A stretch of DNA of 5,322 nt, taken from NCBI GenBank assembly GCA_945862275.1, contig CAMAYA010000093.1, forward strand, positions 1 through 5,322, in the 5' to 3' direction. Of this stretch, positions 1 to 5,322 are shown one piece after another (position 1 is the first letter of the stretch; each line of letters opens with the position of its first letter). The notes beneath the pieces were generated by a model. That model worked only from the letters and a program-made list of their open reading frames with translations. It searched no databases and was not told the origin of the DNA. A program made the position numbers and the translations under genes. Source of the stretch: Legionella genomosp. 1. GTDB taxonomy: Bacteria; Pseudomonadota; Gammaproteobacteria; Legionellales; Legionellaceae.

Positions 1-74
1 CGGCTAAAGCGGGTAGAACTTCCTCCCCTCTTAGTGTCCCGCCTGTTGTAAACATTTTTTTTAGAGTAGATGCG
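1..74 (+). other. Leader upstream of metN with weak hairpin and T-run
   Basis: This short stretch before metN has no convincing promoter hexamers. It can form a 5-bp GC stem, GCGGG (9-13) with CCCGC (38-42), around a 24-nt loop. A very small TGTT/AACA stem (44-47 with 51-54) abuts an eight-T run at 55-62. This could be the 3' end of an attenuator or of an upstream terminator, or chance. A weak Shine-Dalgarno-like AGAG lies at 63-66, 8 nt before the metN ATG. The metN frame stays open back to the window start, so a longer N-terminus cannot be excluded from sequence alone. The ATG at 75 nevertheless gives the normal MetN N-terminus. The promoter of the operon probably lies before this window. 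Confidence 0.25.
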
Positions 75-1100
75 ATGATTGAACTATCCGACGTATCCAA
101 ATCCTATGCGAGCCATGAAGCACTGCGAAACATTGACTTGTTTGTACAAGAAGGCGAGATTTTTGGGATTATTGGCAAGAGTGGTGCCGGCAAATCCACG
201 CTATTGCGCTGCATCAATGCATTAGAACGCCCAGACGCGGGCAGCGTGTGGGTGGATGGTGAGTCCATTACCACACTCAACGCACGCGCATTGCGGCAGG
301 CGCGCCATAAAATGGCCATGATTTTCCAATCATTCAACTTATTAAATTCCAAAACGGTCTATGACAATATCGCCCTACCGATGCGCATTCAATGCATAGA
401 TGAGGCAACCATTCAAGCCAAAATTCACGAACTGCTACCTTTGGTGGAGCTGTGCGATAAAATAAACGCATATCCGTCACAATTGAGTGGTGGGCAAAAA
501 CAGCGCGTGGCCATTGCACGGGCGCTGAGTTGTTCGCCTAAAATACTGCTGTGTGACGAAGCCACGTCAGCACTTGACCCTGAAACCACGGAAGCCATTC
601 TAGCGCTTTTAAAAAAAATCAACCGGCTGTACGGTATTACCATCGTGCTCATCACCCATGAAATGAATGTAGTGAAACGAATTTGTCATCGTGTGGCAAT
701 CATGGAGAAGGGAGTCATCATTGAAACCACCGCACTGGCTGAGGTGTTTTCTCAAAGAGACAGCCTGGCACGTGGCCTGTTATACACCCAATTAAGTCCT
801 CGCCTTCCCGCATCCATCAGCACCCGCCTGTCCCCTATTCCAACGGACCGACCCTTGTTAAAGCTGTTTTTTGAGGGAACCTGTGCCACCGATCCATTTA
901 TCAGCCAGATAAGCCGTGAATTAAACCTCGACATCACGATTTTACTCGCCAACATCGACTACATAGATGCCGTTGCCTGCGGCGTACTGGTGGTCGAATT
1001 GCATGCAAACGAAGTGCTATTGCACGCGTTTATTCAACGCGCAGCTTATGCCAACTTAACCGTGGAGATTTTGGGATATGTCACTGACCTTAGCATATGA
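75..1100 (+). CDS. metN: Methionine ABC transporter ATP-binding protein MetN
   Basis: This is the ATPase subunit of the MetNIQ importer. It hydrolyses ATP on the cytoplasmic face of the inner membrane to drive uptake of L- and D-methionine. All ABC ATPase motifs are intact in the 341-aa product: Walker A GKSGAGKS (residues 34-41), Q-loop Gln85 in IFQSFNLL, signature LSGGQ (137-141), Walker B ending in Asp161-Glu162, D-loop SALD (165-168) and H-loop His195. Residues about 260-337 form the C-terminal NIL (ACT-like) domain, recognisable by the FFEG start and the final VEILGYV. In characterised MetN proteins this domain binds cytoplasmic methionine and inhibits transport (family knowledge), which separates MetN from other ABC ATPases. 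The length matches the usual size of about 340 aa. The start at ATG 75 gives a standard N-terminus, MIELSDVSKSY. Its 3' end overlaps metI by 23 bp, implying co-transcription and probable translational coupling. Confidence 0.96.
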   Translation: MIELSDVSKSYASHEALRNIDLFVQEGEIFGIIGKSGAGKSTLLRCINALERPDAGSVWVDGESITTLNARALRQARHKMAMIFQSFNLLNSKTVYDNIALPMRIQCIDEATIQAKIHELLPLVELCDKINAYPSQLSGGQKQRVAIARALSCSPKILLCDEATSALDPETTEAILALLKKINRLYGITIVLITHEMNVVKRICHRVAIMEKGVIIETTALAEVFSQRDSLARGLLYTQLSPRLPASISTRLSPIPTDRPLLKLFFEGTCATDPFISQISRELNLDITILLANIDYIDAVACGVLVVELHANEVLLHAFIQRAAYANLTVEILGYVTDLSI

Positions 1101-1731
1101 TTTAATGATTGCCACCGGTGAAACGGTTTACATGGTCTTGGCCAGTACGGTATTGGCCGTGCTCCTTGGGCTACCATTGGGCACCCTTCTGTTTACCAGC
1201 GCACACGTCAAACCGCATCCGCTTGTTCATCGCCTGATTGCCAGTGTTATCAACATCAGCCGCTCTATTCCTTTCATTATTTTGCTGGTGGCAATCATCC
1301 CTCTCACACGCTTGCTGGTCGGTACATCCATTGGCATCAATGCAGCGATTGTCCCATTAACCTTAGGAGCCGCGCCTTTTTTTGCGCGACTAGTGGACAA
1401 TGTTTACAAAAGCCTTCCGTCCGGTCTGATTGAAGCAGGCTTCGCAATGGGGGCAAATACAGGTCAAATGGTGCGCCACATATTATTGCCCGAAGCGCGA
1501 CCCGCCATGATTCATGCGATAACCGTCACCGCCATTACCTTGGTCAATTACTCCGCCATGGCCGGCACCGTCGGCGGCGGCGGGCTGGGAGACTTGGCCA
1601 TTCGATATGGGTACCAGCGGTTTAATCCCATCATCATGTTGGCAACGGTCGCCATTTTGGTGTTGATTGTTCAAGGGTTACAAATGGGCGGTGACCGTTT
1701 GGCTCGCCACTTTTCTAGAGGAGATTGTTGA
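1078..1731 (+). CDS. metI: Methionine ABC transporter permease MetI
   Basis: This is the integral membrane subunit of the methionine importer. Two copies form the translocation pathway and contact two MetN ATPases. The 217-aa product has about five hydrophobic segments, near residues 17-40, 55-80, 86-104, 144-167 and 186-206. The EAA coupling loop is clear at about 119-142 (EAGFAMGA, then LLPEARP). The stretches SRSIPFIILLV (61-71) and VGTSIGINAAIVPLT (81-95) are hallmarks of MetI. From memory, E. coli MetI has the same length and nearly the same sequence there. A GGAG at 1064-1067 lies 10 nt before the ATG and supports the start, which falls inside the last codons of metN. The stop TGA (1729-1731) shares its final A with the metQ ATG. 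Nothing appears broken. Confidence 0.96.
   Translation: MSLTLAYDLMIATGETVYMVLASTVLAVLLGLPLGTLLFTSAHVKPHPLVHRLIASVINISRSIPFIILLVAIIPLTRLLVGTSIGINAAIVPLTLGAAPFFARLVDNVYKSLPSGLIEAGFAMGANTGQMVRHILLPEARPAMIHAITVTAITLVNYSAMAGTVGGGGLGDLAIRYGYQRFNPIIMLATVAILVLIVQGLQMGGDRLARHFSRGDC
1717..1723 (+). promoter_or_regulatory. Ribosome binding site deciding the metQ start
   Basis: AGAGGAG lies inside the last codons of metI and ends 7 nt before ATG 1731. Two in-frame TTG codons (1725 and 1728) precede this ATG. They lie only 1 and 4 nt from the end of the purine run, too close for good initiation, so ATG 1731 is the preferred start. Confidence 0.8.
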
Positions 1732-2519
1732 TGCGTTTTATAAACCTAACGAGTGCTTTATTTATATTGACGTTGGCGTTATCGGGCTGCAGCAAGCCGG
1801 ATCCCAACACCCTGATTGTTGGCACTATTTCAGGCCCCGAAACGGAACTGGTTGACGTGGCGCAAAAAGTAGCCCTTGAACGCTACGGTTTAACCGTTAA
1901 AATCATCGAGTTCAGTGATTACAATTTACCGAATGAAGCGTTGATGGATGGCACTTTAGATGCCAACGTGTATCAACATCTCCCTTACTTAGAAGCGGCC
2001 AAGGCGGCCCATGGTTATGCGTTTGATGTCATTGGCAAAACATTTCTCTACCCCACGGGCATTTATTCCGCAAAAATAAAATCACTGAAACAATTGCCTG
2101 ATCGCGCATTAATCGCCATGCCCAATGACCCCAGCAATGAATCGCGCGCGCTGCTGCTGCTACAAAAAGCAGGCCTGATTACCCTAAAAACCACGCGGGT
2201 TATGACCATCCAAGATATTTCGCACAATCCAAAAAATCTTCGGTTTAAAGAGCTCGATGCAGCCCAGCTGCCCCGCATACTGGCCGATGTGGACGCCGCC
2301 GTCATCAACACCACCTTTGCCATTCCTGCAGGGCTGCGGCCGACAAGGGATGCTCTATTTCTTGAAAACAAACACTCCCCTTATGCCAATTTGATTGTGG
2401 TGCGCCATGGCAATGAGAAGCAGGAACAACTGGCTCTACTGGTGAAGGCCTTGAATTCAAACGAGGTGAAAGAGAAGGCTCACGCGTTGTTTGGGGATGC
2501 GGCAATTGTGGCGTGGTAA
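1731..2519 (+). CDS. metQ: Methionine-binding lipoprotein MetQ
   Basis: This is the substrate-binding component of the MetNIQ importer, a NlpA-family lipoprotein that captures methionine in the periplasm and delivers it to MetI. The 262-aa product starts with a lipoprotein signal: Arg2, a hydrophobic core (about residues 5-17) and lipobox LSGC with Cys20 as the lipidated residue. Ser at +2 does not match the inner-membrane Asp retention signal, so the location cannot be read from that alone. Family signatures are VGTISGPETELV (about 30-41), DANVYQHLPYLEA (77-89), PNDPSNESRALLLLQKAGLI (131-150), AVINTTFA (190-197) and SPYANLIVVR (216-225). The ligand-contacting positions expected from characterised MetQ/GNA1946 proteins (aromatics and His in the YQH region, Asn and Arg in the PNDPSN-ESR region, Asn193) appear conserved. 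ATG 1731 is chosen from the AGAGGAG site and the TGATG junction with metI. The gene ends the operon. Confidence 0.95.
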   Translation: MRFINLTSALFILTLALSGCSKPDPNTLIVGTISGPETELVDVAQKVALERYGLTVKIIEFSDYNLPNEALMDGTLDANVYQHLPYLEAAKAAHGYAFDVIGKTFLYPTGIYSAKIKSLKQLPDRALIAMPNDPSNESRALLLLQKAGLITLKTTRVMTIQDISHNPKNLRFKELDAAQLPRILADVDAAVINTTFAIPAGLRPTRDALFLENKHSPYANLIVVRHGNEKQEQLALLVKALNSNEVKEKAHALFGDAAIVAW

Positions 2520-2523
2520 TGAA

Positions 2524-2543
2524 TTTAAGCTTCAGTTAATAAT
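2524..2543 (+). promoter_or_regulatory. PmrA-box-like tandem TTAA element
   Basis: Two TTAA cores lie 11 bp apart, at 2525-2528 and 2536-2539. As remembered, the Legionella/Coxiella PmrA site is two copies of cTTAATatT separated by 2 bp, which gives the same 11-bp period. Half-site 1 (2524-2532, tTTAAgctt) matches 6 of 9 positions. Half-site 2 (2535-2543, gTTAATaat) matches 7 of 9, with the 2-bp spacer at 2533-2534. The element sits just upstream of candidate -10 hexamers, as expected for an activator that overlaps or replaces a poor -35. In an AT-rich region such a match could also arise by chance. It faces the 528-aa gene. Confidence 0.5.
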
Positions 2544-2564
2544 TTTATACTATTTTTATACTAT
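2543..2564 (+). repeat. Perfect tandem 11-bp repeat
   Basis: TTTTATACTAT occurs twice back to back (2543-2553 and 2554-2564), followed by ACTGTA. The 11-bp period is about one helical turn, the same as the spacing of the two TTAA cores just upstream. The repeat duplicates a TATACT hexamer, so it may have created alternative -10 positions. Confidence 0.85.
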
Positions 2565-2567
2565 ACT
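2546..2567 (+). promoter_or_regulatory. Candidate -10 region for the 528-aa gene
   Basis: Three TATACT hexamers (2546-2551, 2557-2562, 2562-2567) each match TATAAT at 5 of 6 positions. Another option is TACTAT (2559-2564), which has a 17-bp spacer to the -35-like TTAATA at 2536-2541. That TTAATA overlaps the second half of the PmrA-like element. Which hexamer is used cannot be told from the sequence. Any of them would give a short 5' leader ending in the ribosome binding site at 2586-2590. Confidence 0.5.
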
Positions 2568-2585
2568 GTAAGAAAATTGTGAATC

Positions 2586-2590
2586 GGAGA
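2586..2590 (+). promoter_or_regulatory. Ribosome binding site of the 528-aa gene
   Basis: GGAGA lies 8 nt before ATG 2599. It favours this start over the internal in-frame ATGs for Met8 and Met16, which lack a comparable site. Confidence 0.75.
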
Positions 2591-2598
2591 AATACATC

Positions 2599-4185
2599 AT
2601 GACTATATTATCTTCTGTTATGACCCTGAAAAACAAGGTCACCATGACGTTGGGTTTGGGTGGGTTGGTTAATGGCTTCCCGGTGCAGATCGACCATGTC
2701 GACGACGATGACACAGATTCAAGCGTTCATAAATTTTTCTCAGCTAGAGAACAAGCCAAAGCCCTTCGTTTATTGGAACAAGATCAAAGACTGGACACAA
2801 CCTACCAGACTGATTTAAGTGAAGTAAATGCCGCATTCTTAAAGTACGATGGCGCGCGAGACACATGCATACAAAATGGATTACTTGACAATGATCTCAA
2901 AGAAAAATATCAAGCATTGCCGGATAATATCAAGAAACTAGCCTACACCCCTATCCAAAATGCGGAGAAATGTATTATTACAGACTCTAAAGCCGCTGAA
3001 AAAATCACGATTGATAAATTGCTTGTACACATCAATACGATAAAAGCTCAAATGAACGTGCAATTGACAGCTGATTTAGCCACAATAGAAGCCTTATTTT
3101 CTAAGAGTACTCCTCAGACCGATTTTGAAGCGGCATTAATAGCCCTCTCTCCCCCCATGACTCCGGATGAAATAAAGAAACTCAAAACCGGCATGTTAGA
3201 CGCTGTCAAAGATGCGAATAAAAATGCGGTGGACACATTCAATAAAGAACTAGAATATCAATATAAAAAGGCCGAAAATGATCACAACTTACTTCTTATT
3301 CTAGCCATCGTGCTGAAAAACGATCCTAAAATGCGGGAAAAATTCGATGAGCAAATGAACGCGAAAGAGGCCGAACTGAACGCAGGCGCTTCATCCGGCG
3401 TGCTCGTAACAGCGGTGAATGCACAAGAAGGACCCTTGCGAAAACTCCACAGAGATGTGGCCAGCAATATCGTATCTTCCCCTAAGCTAGCATCTAATGA
3501 GCCATCAAAAAACGAGATGTCATCCAGAGAAACGCCTTGGTTTGGAGGCATGGAAGAAGGCGCTTTCTTTACCAGCATAACGGGCCAATCGATTCGGGCT
3601 AATACTGACAAAAGCAAATATCATATACAATTCCCGGCACGCATCCCCTGCGGTCCTGTCGCACGGTGTTTGGCTGAACTGTTATTTGACGTGAAGATGA
3701 CCGGTTCATATTTTTCAAACTATTATTCTAGCTGGCAAGACAATATTAAAATCGAATACCTCTCCATGGCTGAACGGCTCTGGGCGGATGGTTATAGAAA
3801 AGCCGTCATCACTATAGATCACAGCCCCAAAAATAAAGAAATGACGCACGCATTGGAACATGCACAAAAGGCCTGTGCTGCTTGCTGCGAGGCGGGTTTT
3901 AAGGTAGAAAATCTTACCTTTAAGATCAATGGACACACCATGGCCTTGTTTGATAAGCAAAATGATAAAGGTGAAACAATAAAAGGTATTTTTAAATCGG
4001 AAGCGTCCATGAAAGCCATGGTTGAAAAAGCCGAACTAAAAGTCAAGGAAAAAGAGGATGTGCTTCCTCGCGAGATGCTTCAAATGGGTGAAGAGGTCAA
4101 AAAAATCCGTGCTGAGACACAGAAGAGGGAAGCGGATGCAAAAAAAGAAGCGGAGTCCGCAGTGACGCCCCAAAAGTCTTCATGA
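2599..4185 (+). CDS. Unrecognised 528-aa protein, candidate Dot/Icm-type effector
   Basis: I do not recognise this protein; its function is unknown. It has no convincing Sec signal or membrane span; the only strong hydrophobic patch is LLLILAIVL (231-239). By composition it divides into a Gly-rich N-terminus (19-26) followed by an acidic DDDDTD tract (35-40); a Lys/Glu/Ala-rich, probably helical region (about 45-265); a polar linker (about 285-312); a possibly globular domain (about 313-465); and a highly charged, probably coiled-coil tail (about 466-520) ending VTPQKSS. The globular part contains PCGPVARCLAELLF (350-363), AERLWADGYRKAVITIDHS (391-409) and a Cys cluster (C426, C429, C430) before EAGFKVENLTFKINGH. 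The pattern of an AERLWADGY helix, a beta-strand, a long Ala-rich helix and GF-plus-strand loosely recalls LPD7-like domains of large polyvalent proteins (low confidence). The tail has Glu residues 10, 12 and 18 positions from the end, then small polar residues, as in E-block Dot/Icm signals. With the PmrA-like element upstream, this suggests a secreted effector (inference). It is more AT-rich by eye than the flanking genes and transcribed separately. Confidence 0.9.
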   Translation: MTILSSVMTLKNKVTMTLGLGGLVNGFPVQIDHVDDDDTDSSVHKFFSAREQAKALRLLEQDQRLDTTYQTDLSEVNAAFLKYDGARDTCIQNGLLDNDLKEKYQALPDNIKKLAYTPIQNAEKCIITDSKAAEKITIDKLLVHINTIKAQMNVQLTADLATIEALFSKSTPQTDFEAALIALSPPMTPDEIKKLKTGMLDAVKDANKNAVDTFNKELEYQYKKAENDHNLLLILAIVLKNDPKMREKFDEQMNAKEAELNAGASSGVLVTAVNAQEGPLRKLHRDVASNIVSSPKLASNEPSKNEMSSRETPWFGGMEEGAFFTSITGQSIRANTDKSKYHIQFPARIPCGPVARCLAELLFDVKMTGSYFSNYYSSWQDNIKIEYLSMAERLWADGYRKAVITIDHSPKNKEMTHALEHAQKACAACCEAGFKVENLTFKINGHTMALFDKQNDKGETIKGIFKSEASMKAMVEKAELKVKEKEDVLPREMLQMGEEVKKIRAETQKREADAKKEAESAVTPQKSS

Positions 4186-4196
4186 TGGGATAGCGT

Positions 4197-4227
4197 GCCG
4201 CACATCCCCTTCTTATTCTTGTGTGGC
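4197..4227 (+). terminator. Imperfect hairpin after the 528-aa gene
   Basis: GCCGCACA (4197-4204) can pair with TGTGTGGC (4220-4227), giving an 8-bp stem with one G-U pair and a 15-nt pyrimidine-rich loop. It begins 12 nt after the stop codon, where a terminator would be expected. No T-run follows, so it is not a standard intrinsic terminator. It may be a transcript-end or mRNA-stabilising structure, or chance. Confidence 0.3.
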
Positions 4228-4229
4228 CA

Positions 4230-4258
4230 TTGCGCCCAACCCAATATCCGTATATAAT
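4230..4258 (+). promoter_or_regulatory. Sigma70-type promoter for rimO
   Basis: A perfect -10 TATAAT (4253-4258) has a 17-bp spacer to TTGCGC (4230-4235), which keeps the TTG of the -35 consensus. Transcription would start near 4265 and leave a leader of about 23 nt before ATG 4288, with only a weak GAG (4281-4283) as ribosome binding site. rimO thus appears independent of the upstream gene. Confidence 0.65.
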
Positions 4259-4287
4259 TCGCACACTTTTTTTACAAATCGAGTACC

Positions 4288-5322
4288 ATGAATCATAAAG
4301 TAGGTTTTGTCAGTTTAGGCTGTCCGAAAGCATTGGTCGATTCAGAACGAATCATTACGCAACTGCGCGCGCAAGGCTACGATTTAGTCTCCACTTTCAA
4401 AGACGCCGGTGTTGTAGTCATCAATACCTGCGGATTTATTGATGCAGCGGTGAAAGAGTCATTGGACACAATTCGTGAAGCCTTGGCTGAAAATGGCAAG
4501 GTCATTGTCACAGGCTGCTTAGGCGCCAAGGCTGATATGATTCGTGAGGCATGTCCTGATGTATTGCATATTAGTGGGGCGCATGCCTATGAAGAGGTGG
4601 TTCGTGCGGTGCAAAAGCATCTTCCCCCGCCCATTGATCCATTTGTCCAACTTATCCCGCCACAAGGCATTAAACTCACGCCACGCCACTATGCCTATTT
4701 AAAAATATCAGAAGGCTGTAATCAAAAATGCACGTTTTGCATCATTCCCACCATGCGCGGCAAGCTCATAAGCTATCCCATCACGCAAGTGCTAACAGAA
4801 GCCAAACGCTTAAAAGAAGCCGGTGTGCGAGAAATTTTGGTGATATCACAAGACACCAGCGCCTACGGCATTGACACGCGCTACCAACCAGCCGAATGGA
4901 ACGGTAAAACAATCAACACCCGTTTTTACGACTTGTGTGAACAATTGGGCGAATTGGGCATCTGGGTCCGTCTGCATTATGTGTACCCATATCCTCATGT
5001 AGACAACATCATCCCGCTCATGCGAGATAAGCTGATTCTCCCGTATCTTGACATCCCCTTGCAACACGCCAGCACGCGTGTATTAAAAGCCATGAAGCGC
5101 CCTGCCAGCAGTGAAAACACATTGGCTCGCATTGCGAGTTGGCGTGACATTTGTCCAGACATCACCTTGCGCTCCACTTTTATTGTCGGATTTCCGGGTG
5201 AAACGGATGGCGAGTTTGAAGAACTGCTTGATTTTCTCGAGGAAGCCCAACTCGATCGCGTAGGCTGTTTTCAATATTCTCCGGTCGATGGGGCCAAAGC
5301 CAACGCGCTATCCAATCCGATT
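4288..5322 (+). CDS. rimO: Ribosomal protein S12 methylthiotransferase RimO, 3' end cut by window
   Basis: RimO is a radical SAM enzyme that adds a methylthio group to the beta-carbon of a conserved aspartate in ribosomal protein S12 (Asp89 in E. coli numbering). It acts in the cytoplasm. The 345 visible codons are open to the last base, with no stop. The N-terminal MTTase (UPF0004) domain, about residues 4-115, has three cluster cysteines: Cys12 (SLGCPKALVDSE), Cys48 (NTCGFI) and Cys77 (TGCLGA). The radical SAM domain starts near 134 with Cys144, Cys148 and Cys151 in EGCNQKCTFCIIP. Further family motifs are LVISQDTSAYG (184-194), LHYVYPYP (229-236), YLDIPLQHAS (253-262), MKRP (269-272) and FIVGFPGET (298-306). 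SLGCPKALVDSE and the QDTSAYG motif favour RimO over the related tRNA enzyme MiaB. The remaining part, about 95 residues with the TRAM domain, lies beyond the window. ATG 4288 gives the standard RimO N-terminus. Confidence 0.95.
   Translation, partial: MNHKVGFVSLGCPKALVDSERIITQLRAQGYDLVSTFKDAGVVVINTCGFIDAAVKESLDTIREALAENGKVIVTGCLGAKADMIREACPDVLHISGAHAYEEVVRAVQKHLPPPIDPFVQLIPPQGIKLTPRHYAYLKISEGCNQKCTFCIIPTMRGKLISYPITQVLTEAKRLKEAGVREILVISQDTSAYGIDTRYQPAEWNGKTINTRFYDLCEQLGELGIWVRLHYVYPYPHVDNIIPLMRDKLILPYLDIPLQHASTRVLKAMKRPASSENTLARIASWRDICPDITLRSTFIVGFPGETDGEFEELLDFLEEAQLDRVGCFQYSPVDGAKANALSNPI

Noticed and set aside
1..74. Definite SAM-I riboswitch call
   Set aside because: Only a 15-nt partial resemblance is visible. 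The conserved 5' core would lie outside the window and no proper P1 strand can be assigned.
1725..1730. Upstream TTG TTG codons as the metQ start (264 aa)
   Set aside because: They lie 1 and 4 nt from the AGAGGAG ribosome binding site, which is too close. ATG 1731 has ideal spacing and gives a normal lipoprotein signal.
1667..1855. 62-aa ORF on the + strand across the metI/metQ junction
   Set aside because: It lies wholly inside metI and metQ in another frame, has no ribosome binding site, and encodes nothing recognisable.
2063..2505. Minus-strand ORFs opposite metQ
   Set aside because: They are shadows of a well-conserved coding gene, and their products are low-complexity Ser/Arg-rich sequence typical of antisense reading.
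2541..2578. Inverted AATTTT / AAAATT (2541-2546 with 2573-2578) as a terminator for metQ
   Set aside because: The stem is entirely A-T, the loop is long and no T-run follows, so it is probably chance in AT-rich promoter DNA.
2599..2670. N-terminal Sec signal peptide on the 528-aa protein
   Set aside because: The first residues contain Lys and polar residues without a continuous hydrophobic core, and the Gly-rich stretch 19-26 lacks a cleavage motif.
3289..3315. Transmembrane helix LLLILAIVL in the 528-aa protein
   Set aside because: At nine residues, flanked by His, Asn, Lys and Asp, it is too short to span a membrane and more likely a buried helix.
3282..4046. Minus-strand ORFs opposite the 528-aa gene
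   Set aside because: The + strand ORF is far longer and has a good ribosome binding site and promoter. The minus-strand frames have neither and overlap each other.
4846..5274. Minus-strand ORFs opposite rimO
   Set aside because: The + strand encodes an intact RimO with all cluster cysteines, so the antisense frames are by-products.

Overview
The window reads as chromosomal sequence from a gammaproteobacterium, most probably of the Legionellales (Legionella or a close relative). Three observations support this. The RimO and MetNIQ proteins are of gammaproteobacterial type. A long, unrecognised, C-terminally coiled-coil protein sits alone between housekeeping genes. Its upstream region has a tandem TTAA element resembling the PmrA box, known in Legionella and Coxiella for controlling Dot/Icm type IV secretion genes. 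The lineage is inferred from the sequence and is not proven.

Layout, all on the + strand. Bases 1-74 are the end of an upstream region, with a possible weak hairpin and a T-run. Bases 75-2519 are a compact three-gene operon for the MetNIQ methionine ABC importer: ATPase (metN), permease (metI) and substrate-binding lipoprotein (metQ). metN and metI overlap by 23 bp, and metI and metQ share a TGATG stop/start. Bases 2520-2598 are a very AT-rich promoter region. It holds the PmrA-like element, a perfect tandem 11-bp repeat and three TATACT hexamers. Bases 2599-4185 encode a 528-aa protein of no family I recognise. Bases 4186-4287 hold an imperfect hairpin and a good sigma70-type promoter. Bases 4288-5322 are the first 345 codons of rimO, cut by the window edge.

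How the genes relate: metNIQ forms one complete transporter that imports methionine (known for the family). If the host is Legionella-like, and so dependent on host-derived amino acids including methionine, this importer would be central to growth inside host cells. RimO is an unrelated ribosome-modifying radical SAM enzyme, although it consumes SAM made from methionine. The 528-aa gene has its own promoter, is visibly more AT-rich than its neighbours and looks like an accessory insertion. My best hypothesis is a PmrA-controlled Dot/Icm-type secreted effector. That rests on the upstream element, the Glu/Lys-rich tail ending in small polar residues, the lack of a Sec signal, and the lack of a recognisable housekeeping domain.
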